From: Saururus chinensis
Taxonomy: Eukaryota > Streptophyta > Magnoliopsida > Piperales > Saururaceae
Length of the DNA: 64,000 nucleotides
Direction of reading: 5' to 3'
Assembly (NCBI GenBank): GCA_035235625.1
Contig: CP141149.1
Location: 653,001 to 717,000, forward strand
The position numbers and the translations under genes were made by a program. The first letter of the stretch is position 1, and each line of letters opens with the position of its first letter. The notes under the pieces were generated by a model that ran no database searches, was not told the DNA's origin, and was given only the letters and a program-made list of their open reading frames with translations. This document shows, piece by piece, positions 56,265-64,000 of the stretch.

Positions 56265-59200
56265 TGTAAGGACCCTCATCTTTAAACCGGTTTTGGTTTT
56301 CTTTAATTATTGATTATCGTGAGATTTACGTGTTTTCTGATCTTATTCGATGATTTTGTAAATAAATAGAGTTTGTGATGGTTTTAACCAAAATTAACTT
56401 CAATATTAGTGGTTTTAAGTGATTTTAAACCAAATGTGAATTTTTGAGATTTTTCGGAATTTTCACTATTTTCCCAAAAATTAGGGTTTTGGCGGGACCC
56501 CTGTGGGCCCCACGGTCGAAAATTTTATTTTTATGTCAAATGACCCTAGACATATACTTAAGGTCACACAAAAATTTTCAGAATTTTATTAGGCTTAATT
56601 CGTGCTTAAATTTGCAAAATAACCACTTTTAGCCTACTTTTCATATTTACACCCCAAAAACTTACCTATGCCTACCCCAACCCTTACTATAAAAGGGCAA
56701 ACCAGAGCCATTTCCATTTTTGGGAATAGGCTAAAGAAGGAGGGCTGGCCTAATCCCCACTTAGGCCCGAATTAGAAGCCGATTAAGGTAAGCTTGCTCT
56801 AATTAAGCACTAATCCATGGCTTTTCTCTTAATTTCTTCTAAATCTACCATTTTCCCCTTGATTCAATTCGTTTTTGACCATCAAAAGCTACTGATTTGT
56901 GTTTTACTACAAACCCTAACTTTCAAAATTCGATTTTTACTACCAACAAGCCCTAGATCTAAGATTTAATTAGGGATTTCTTAAGTAAATCGATTTCCAT
57001 TGGTGTTTAATTCAAACTCATTGTATTTTCAAGGATTTCAAGAAGGGTGACTCTTCAATCTGAGCTTAATCAAGTGCTGAGGTAATGGGTCTTCAAAATC
57101 TCTGTTTATCCATGGTAAAACTCTTCATTTTTGGCTTATTTCGAAATGGTTTGCTTGATTTAGTGTGTTAATGGTAAGATTAGAAAATGGAATTATTTAA
57201 TCCCGATTTCTTAGGGTTTTGCATTATTATGGTTTGGTTTGATATTCTGGAAGTCAAGGAGGACTTTTGATGATGATTAGGGTGCTAGATGTGGATTTGA
57301 AGTGTTATCTATGGTGTCTCGGTTTGATTTTGCGAAAGGAAGAAGATGACTGTTCTGCCGTGTTGGCGATCGATCGGCCTTGCAGGGCGATCGATCGGCT
57401 GAACTGAAAATTTCAAAATTTTGCGTGTAACCGATCGAACGGCCTGAAGGGCGATCGATCGGCTACACAGAAATTGTATGTTGTGTGTATAATGCCTATT
57501 TTGATGATTCCACTTTGGCTTGCCAATTTTATATGAATGTGGAGTGTTTTAAGCTATGTTAGGCTACTGGAAATGCATGCTATTGAGTTTATGGAGTTGA
57601 GATATATGCTTAGTGATGGTGGAATGACTTATGTTTTGTGGCATGATGTTGGAATCGTTATTTTGAAATTATGAATAGTTGTTTCCCTTTGGTTAAGCAT
57701 ATTTCAGTAGGACTACAATCATTGTTGGACAGATTTGTCATGATAAATTGTGATTAATGGTGTGTGAATGTTGGTGAATACCATGACTCAATGATGGAAT
57801 GAGTGATGTTATAGGTGTTTAGCCTTTGTGGTTGAGTTTTGAATCTAGCTAAGATTTCAACGATTCTTCTACTATGATTTCCGCTAGAATTCATGTTTAG
57901 GTAGAAATTCACATGTGTAGTGTGGTAGTGAGTTGATTTTCAAGCATGATAATATGCATTATGTGAAAGGCTTCTACTAGTTACACACACACATGTGGGG
58001 GTTAAATGATGATGTTGAAGCTTAATATCGTGATTATGAATGATGCATTAGGGGCTGGTGAGAGCACTTATCATGATTAGGGTTCATGTATGCTTTGCCC
58101 ACGCATGTACCATGTTGCACGCATCATGAAAATGGATTTCCAATTGAGGCTTCATCGTGATTAATCGAATTTGACCGATTGGATGCAATGTGATGGAATT
58201 GCGTGCCGGGTTTATCGGTCGTGGATTAATCGCAAGTTGATTGGTCCGAAAGGACATATTTTGATTTGAAGTTCCTGTGTGGAACGATTTGGAGTTCCTG
58301 TGTGGAACGAGTGCACTCCCGGGTTGAGTCTTGTTTAATGGAATGATGTGGGGACGAGTTGTGTACTTGTCTTGCGGATATGTGAGAATATCATTATGTG
58401 TGTCATCTGGACCCTGAGAATCCAGTGTGGTATGCCGTGTGCACCCCGCTACCACGTGTTCTAGGGTTCTCTGTGTGAGAACTCGGGCTCTTCCCTCCGC
58501 AGGAGATGTCCCTGGGCGAACACCCCTGCTCTAGATTCTCTGTGTGAGAATGGGACATCCTTGGCCAGGATCGTCCAGGGCGAGCAGTATTAGGGATTGA
58601 CAACCCCGATCTTTCTTGAATTCTTGTGTAGAATTTTGTACCATGACACGCCTTCGTGGCCTTGTCTATGCTCCCGTCTGTGTGACGTCAATGTGTGATT
58701 ACTCCTTGATGGAGGTTGATTGTGATAACATTATGCATGTGGGAATATGTATGTTAGAGATACATCCATGCATGTTGATGTTGATGTTATGCATGTGGAA
58801 TATGTATGTTAGAGATACATCCATGCATGTTGATTTTGATGTTATGCATGTGGAATATGTATGTTAGAGATACATCCATGCATGTTGATTTTGATGTTAT
58901 GCATGTGGAATATGTATGTTAGAGATACGTCCATGCGGGATTGGTTATGATGTGAATGCATGTGGGAATATGTTTGCTAGAGATACATCCATGCAGGTTG
59001 AACTATGCATTTTTATGCAGTGTTAAGTGATATGAATGTGTGATCAGAAAGTGATGCACCATGTAAATTTTTGATCTGAAACGATCTCATTTCTAAGCTA
59101 TCGTATTTTCTACGTTGACAGTGATATTAAAACCATTGCTGAGTGTTAAAACTCACCCCTCTTTTGTGTTTTGATTTGGGGCTGCGTGGTGCGACACGCA

Positions 59201-59634
59201 GACGGACAGGATTGCCTTTTTGAGGAAAGGTCAGAGGTAGCTTGGGTGTGATGATGGAGATCGTTGCGTGACTTTCCTTCATTTTGTTTCATGTTTTATG
59301 TTCGAACCTTTGTGTAGGGTTCTTGTTGTGGTTTTATGTCACATGTTACAGTTATGTTTGCTTATGACTTATTTTGAGCCGGTGTGGGCTTTACTTAACT
59401 AAGTTTGTGGGTTTGAGATTGTTGTTTACTTCGTGTTAAGCAACACCCTTTTCTTTCCCTTTTATTTACTCTTGCTCAAAGGATTGTGTGCACTCCGTGT
59501 TGCTGTTAATCGCCCGTGGTTAGGGATTAAGTCTTCCGCTAGAATCGTTTCTCAATTTCACTTCGTCGCCCCCGCGCGCTTGATCGGCCCTTGGACCGGG
59601 TTCGGCTCGGGTCGGGCATCGTCGGGGCGTGACA
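56265..59634 (+). repeat. G4 3' LTR (3370 bp)
   Basis: Nearly identical to the 5' LTR. Differences seen by eye: T/C near 48510, A/G near 48866, C/T near 49053, T/C near 50602 and C/T near 51486 (5' LTR positions), one G in GGAAATTG, one CA dinucleotide, one C. It carries the same TATA box, palindrome block (57365-57470) and minisatellite (58733-58998). Confidence 0.95.
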
Positions 59635-60908
59635 ATATCAACCTGCAAGAATTGTATCTCTAACGTACATATCAAATTATGCATCACATCATATCAACCT
59701 CCATCAAGGAGTAATCACAATTTAGTGTCGCACAGACGGGGACACAGACAGGGCCACGAAGGCGTATCATGGTCAAAAATTCTACACAAGAATTTAAGAA
59801 GTTCGGGGTTATCAATCCCTAAGGCAGCTCGCCCTAGACAATCCTGGCCAAGAACATCACATTCTCACGAAGAGAACCTAGAGCAGGGGTGTTCATTTTG
59901 GGGCATCTTCTATGGAGGGGAGAGCCCGAATTCCCACACTGGGGACCCTAGAACATGTGGTAGCAAGTGCACACGGCATACCACATTGGATTCTCAGGGT
60001 CTAGACGACACTCATAATAATAATCTCAAAATTGCAAGACAAGTACACAACTCGTCCCCCACATAATTCCATTTCTCTAGACTCAACCCGGGGAGTGCAT
60101 TCGTTCCACACAGGAACTCAAATCAAAACATGTCCTTTTGGACCAATCAAGTTTCAATTAAGCCACAACCGATCAATTTGGCACTCAATTTCATTACTTT
60201 GCATCCAATCGATCAAATTCAATTAACCTCAATAAAGCCTCAATTAGAAATTTATTTTCATGATACATACGTGGGGAAGGCATACATGAATCCTAATTCA
60301 TGATAAGTGCTCTCATCAGCCCCTAATGCATCATTCATAATTATAATATCAAGCTTCAACATCATTATTAAACCCCACATGTGTGCGTTTGTACCTAGTA
60401 GAAGCACTTCACTTAATGCATATCAACATGTTTGAAATTAACTCACTACCACACTACGCATGTGAATTAACATCTAATCATGAATTCCAGTGGAAATCAT
60501 AGGAGAAGAATCATTGAAATCATAACTCAAATCAAAGCTCAACCACAAGCTAAACACATATAAGATCATTCTCTTCATCCTTAATCCATGACGTTCACTA
60601 ACATTCACACATTAATTAACCACATCCTAACATGACATATCAATCTGTTAGTAGGCTGTAGCTCTACTGGAAATATACTTAACCATTGAGAATCAACCAT
60701 TCATAACTTCAAGATGGCAATACCAACATCATACCTCCAACTATAAGTTATTCCACATAACTCTAAATATATACCTCAACTTCATGACCTCAATGGTATG
60801 CCTTTTCAGTAGCATACTATAGCTCAAAACACTCCACATTCATATGAAATTGGCATATCAAAGTAGAGTCACCGAAATAAACATCATGCACCTAATACAG
60901 AAATTTGC

Positions 60909-61014
60909 TGTGTAGCCGTTCGATCGCCTAGAAGGCCGTTCAATCGACTAAATTAGAAATCTGTTGAACTGATAGTGTTACCTTTTGAACGCCCAGGAGG
61001 GCCGTTCGAACGCC
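60909..61014 (-). repeat. Double-palindrome block in G3 LTR
   Basis: Plus sense TGTGTAGCCGTTCGATCGCC, AAGGCCGTTCAATCGAC, then TTTTGAACGCCCAGGAGGGC and CGTTCGAACGCC. Here the palindrome core is TTCGAA more than CGATCG, as in the Athila/Tat-type LTR block at 25130-25235. Confidence 0.65.
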
Positions 61015-62102
61015 AACAAGGTAGAATCGACCTTCTTCTTCATTTCTAATTTTTAAACCGAAACTCCATTGATAAACCTTAAAATCTCCATCTAACAACC
61101 TAAATGCTAATAAAATTCCACCATAACTTCCAGAAAGCAAATCTACATCATAACAAGATGAAACCCTATGAAATCGGGATTAAAGATTACCATTGACTAA
61201 TCATGTCATTAAAGCACTAAATCAAGAAAATTCATTCAAGTAAACCACAAAATCAAGAGTTTTACCATAAGAAGACTGAAATTTTGAAAGCCCATTACCT
61301 TATCCCTTGATTAGGCTTAGATTTGATGGTCACCCTTCTTGAAAACCTTACAAAGACATAAAGTTTGAATTAAACTCCATTAAAACCGATTTAACCTAGA
61401 AAACCCTAATTAAAAACTTAGATCTAGGGCTTGTTGAACATAAAAATCAGATTTTTAGAGCTAGGGTTTGAAGTAAAGATGCAAATCAATAGTGTTGATG
61501 TTTAAAAATGAATCAAAACAAAGGGGAAATGGTAGATCTAGAAGGGATTAAGAGAAAAGCTAGAATTTGGTGCTTAATTAGAAGGGACTTACCTTAAACA
61601 CCTTCCAAACCGGGCCTAATTGGGGATTAGGCCTAACCTCTCCTTCTCAGCCTATTTCTAAAATGGAAATGGCTCAGGTCTTGCCTTTTATAGTAAGTTT
61701 TGGGGTGTGTATGATTAAATTATGTGGTATGAATAGAAAAATAGGCTAAAAATGGGTAATTTAGTTATTTGAGCACTAATAAAACCTAGAAAAATTATAA
61801 ATTTTTTTATAAGGGCATGTGTTGATGTCTGGGTTAATTTTACACAGAAAACCCAAATTTTGATAGTGGGGCCCACAGGGTTCCCGCCAAACCCTAATTT
61901 TTGAAAAAAATTCAAAAAATCCCAAAAATTCATATTTGACTCAAATCACTTAAAATCACTAATCGTAAAGTTGATTTTGATTAAAACCATCATAAACCCC
62001 ATTTATTTACGAAACCACCGAATTAATAAGAAATTGAGTTAACCATGCAATAACCAATAATTAAAAAAAACAAAAACTATTTTAGAAATGAGAGTCCTTA
62101 CA

Positions 62103-62718
62103 CCTCAGCTAGGGTCTTGTGCCTGAAGGGCACAACTTGGCCTTTGATGAAAGGCTTCAGACCATCCTCGAACTTGCATGCCCACTCATACTCGTTGCTG
62201 AAGGATCAAGGAGCAAAACGCTCAGGTTCCAAAAATTGGGTTTCATAAGCCAAGACTGTCATCGAACCCTGCTGAAGGTTGAGAAACTCCTTCTTCTCCT
62301 CCTGGACATGAAGAGGGAAGTACTTGTCATTAAAGGTAGACAAGAACTCCTCCCATGGAATGTCCACATGGCCATGGAATCTCTGACGCTCTATCGATAA
62401 CCACCACCTCTGAGCCTCGCCCTCAAATGTGAAGACTGCAAGTCGAGTCTTCTCCTCGTCAGTGCAACGTCGAGCACTAAAAATCTTCTCCATGTGAAGT
62501 CTCCAGTTATCCGCTTCCGAAGCATCTAGCCCACCCTTAAAGCTAGAAGGGTTAAGCTTCTTGAATCCCTCGAGTGAAAGAGACTCAGAACTGCTACCAC
62601 ACGTGTGCTTGGCCTAGACCACCTGTGTCAACCCCTCAATGGCGGTCAACACATTGACCACTCTTGAGTCTCTAGCACCGCGATGGTTATTAGCACCTAC
62701 ATGATTAGAGCCAGCCAT
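62103..62718 (-). pseudogene. G2 gag N-terminal part
   Basis: Minus strand from ATG 62718 (MAGSNHVGANNHRG, close to G4). It includes [20 protein letters not shown] and [20 protein letters not shown] (62493-62370) and [20 protein letters not shown] near 62206. A frameshift follows, then the LKPFIKG region, and the segment ends at the CCTCA duplication of G3. The rest of gag is on the other side of G3/G4, at 47336 downwards. Confidence 0.87.
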
Positions 62719-62951
62719 CTACACAACAACCAAACATTAATCATACAACTTAATAACCCGAAGCCAAACAACCAAGCAATCAGAAAACACACAAACAAGC
62801 AAGCAAGTAACATTCAAGACAACCAACTAATGGAATTCACATCACTAGTTATGTCTAGATGTTGATCATCTCACAACCCTTTAACTCATAAGACTTGTCA
62901 CTCAAACCTTACTTACTCTTAGACAAAGAGGTACTCTAATACCAAAAACTT
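62719..62951 (-). other. G2 leader and primer-binding site
   Basis: Minus strand TGGTATTAGAGTACC (62930-62944) is a mutated initiator-Met primer site. A CAAG/CAAA-rich stretch near 62770-62815 matches the G4 leader microsatellite in reverse. Confidence 0.78.
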
Positions 62952-63061
62952 TGTCACGCCCCGGCACTGCCTGATCCAAGCCGAACTCGGTCCAAGGGCT
63001 GGTCCAGTGCACGAGGGTGACAGTATTGACAATGGTTAAAGAAATCGTAGAAGACTTATGT
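62952..63061 (-). repeat. G2 5' LTR, first 110 bp
   Basis: TGTCACGCCCCGGCACTGCC aligns with 41156 onwards, with about a quarter of positions different. Cut at 63062 by the start of G5. Confidence 0.82.
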
Positions 63062-64000
63062 TGTAAGACCCCTTATCGTAAAACCGGTTCAAATTCATTT
63101 TGTTGAAATGCTTTTTGTGGTTTAATATAAATTTTGATCAGTTCTGGACAATTTTGTAAATTTGAGTATTTTCTAAAGGTCTTAATCAAAACCAATTTCA
63201 CATTTATGAGTTTTAAGTAGTTTTTAGTTTAATTGTGAATTTTGGGGATTTTTTTAAATTTGTATTATTTTTTCAAAAATTAGGGTTTGGCGGGGACCCC
63301 TGTGGGCCCACTGTTGAAATTTAGGTTTTTGGACCAAATTAACCCAAACATCAACACAAGCCCCTATAAAAATTTTCATAATTTTTCCAAGTTTTATTAG
63401 TGCTCAAATAACTAAATTACCCATTTTTAGACTATTTTTCTATTCATGCCCCACAATTTACCAATACACACCCCAAGAACTTAGAATAAAAGGCCAGACT
63501 TGAGCCATTCCTATTTTGGGAATAGGCTGAGAAGGAGACGTTAGGCCTAATCCCCAATTAGGCCCGGTTTGGAAGGTGTTTAAGGTAAGTCCCTTCTAAC
63601 TAAGCACCAAATCCTAGCTTTCCTCTTAATCTCTTCTAGATCTATCATTTCCCCTTTGTTTTGATTCGTTTTTAAACATCAAAACTACTTATTTGAATCT
63701 TTACTTCAAACCCTAGCTCTAAAAATCTGATTTTTATGTTCAACAAGCCCTAGATCTAAGTTTTTAATTAGGGTTTTCTATGTTAAATCGGTTTTAATAG
63801 AGTTTAATTCAAACTCTATGTCTTTGTAAGGTTTTCAAGAAAGGTGACCATCAAATCCAAGCCTAATCAAGGGATAAGGTAATATGGACTTTCAAAATTT
63901 CCGTCTTCCTATGGTAAAACTCTTGATTTTGTGGTTTATTTTGAATGGAATCACTTGATTTAGTACTTTAATGACATGATTAGTAAATGGTATTTTTTTA
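63062..64000 (+). repeat. G5: start of another Tekay-type LTR, runs off window
   Basis: It begins TGTAAGACCCCTTATCG and follows the G4/G3 LTR pattern (AAACCGGTTC, TTAGGGTTTGGCGGG, a TATA-like AGAATAAAAGG near 63482-63492, GCCTAATCCCCAATTAGGCC, CAAGCCCTAGATCTAAG). It is closer to G3 than to G4. Whether it is solo or a full element cannot be seen. Confidence 0.82.

Larger units (their letters stand above)
48258..59634 (+). mobile_element. G4: nearly intact young Tekay/Del-like chromovirus
   Basis: 11,377 bp with a perfect ATATC duplication (48253-48257, 59635-59639). LTRs 48258-51631 and 56265-59634, primer site TGGTATCGGAGC (51640-51651), gag-pro-pol in two frames, polypurine tract 56249-56264. 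By eye the LTRs differ by about five substitutions and three small indels, so insertion is recent. The only clear coding lesion is a +1 T near 53633-53636. Integrase after RNase H and a C-terminal chromodomain place it among chromoviruses; long LTRs and the gag type suggest Tekay/Del. It is inserted in the minisatellite of G3. Confidence 0.95.
47337..62102 (-). mobile_element. G3: solo LTR in G2 gag, split by G4
   Basis: Ends TGTCACGCCCC (47337) and GAGTCCTTACA (62102), minus orientation, with a perfect CCTCA duplication (47332-47336 and 62103-62107). The G2 gag reading (LAEVLE region) resumes on both sides. Without G4 and its duplicated ATATC, G3 is 921 + 2463 bp, about 3384 bp: one LTR with no internal region. 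The minus strand has TATA CTATAAAAGG (61684-61693), a 55 bp type minisatellite (47940-48257 and 59640-59700) and a double-palindrome block (60909-61014). Confidence 0.9.
41156..63061 (-). mobile_element. G2: old Tekay/Del-like chromovirus, minus strand, host of the nested stack
   Basis: Left (3') LTR 41156-44595, polypurine tract, integrase/RNase H/RT/protease/gag remnants to 47336, the nested G3+G4 block, the rest of gag (62103-62718), primer site (62930-62944), and the start of the right (5') LTR from 62952. That LTR is interrupted at 63062 by G5, and G2 must end beyond the window. Its pol is closely related to G4 but carries a 1.1 kb deletion, stops and a protease active-site change. The first 110 bp of its two LTRs differ at roughly a quarter of positions by eye, so it is old. 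Confidence 0.88.

Overview
The window is nuclear DNA from a flowering plant with a repeat-rich genome. I see no intact host gene. It is almost entirely LTR retrotransposons, their solo LTRs and fragments, nested several layers deep. Other contents are one decayed FAR1/FHY3-type (MULE-derived) transposase gene split by insertions, a probable fragment of mitochondrial DNA, and several short unclassified repeats. I found no tRNA, rRNA, CRISPR array or bacterial-style operon.

Layout, left to right. (1) 946-10193: a decayed Ty1/Copia element on the minus strand (Copia-1), with a 2.6 kb solo LTR (LTR-A, 3156-5783, duplicated target AAATC) inside its reverse transcriptase. (2) 10194-18052: mostly non-coding. 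It holds AT-rich DNA with a ~180 bp tandem triplication, a GC-rich repeat, a truncated Copia-1-family LTR and two or three rearranged LTR pieces related to LTR-A. (3) 18053-28367: a Reina-like chromovirus (Ty3/Gypsy, minus strand, duplicated target TAAAA). It is interrupted by two solo LTRs, each with its own target duplication: 20523-24032 (GATAA) and an Athila/Tat-type LTR at 24712-26144 (GTGAG/GTGAA). (4) 28525-39790: a FAR1-like pseudogene on the minus strand. Its N-terminal part is at 39015-39790 and its C-terminal part at 28525-29990. About 9 kb of inserted DNA lies between: an unclassified block, a Reina LTR fragment, a truncated Copia-2 and a truncated Athila/Tat element. (5) 39800-40195: putative mitochondrial insertion. 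(6) 41156 to beyond 63061: a Russian doll of Tekay/Del-like chromoviruses. An old element (G2, minus) carries a solo LTR (G3, duplicated target CCTCA) in its gag. That solo LTR carries a nearly intact young element (G4, 48258-59634, plus strand, duplicated target ATATC). The far LTR of G2 is itself hit by a further LTR (G5) that runs off the window.

G4 is the only element that looks recently active. Its two ~3.37 kb LTRs differ by only about five substitutions and three small indels by eye. The tRNA-iMet-type primer site and polypurine tract are present, and all Gag, protease, RT, RNase H, integrase and chromodomain motifs can be read. Its one obvious lesion is an extra T in a short T run that splits gag-pro-pol into two frames. 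The other elements show missing catalytic residues, CpG-to-TpG stops, a deletion or truncation.

The most unusual signals are a CpG-rich double-palindrome motif shared by Tekay-type LTRs and an unrelated Athila/Tat LTR, minisatellites inside LTRs that vary in copy number and served as an insertion target, and the FAR1 gene split at a point flanked by a short imperfect inverted repeat. I did not find a new enzymatic system.
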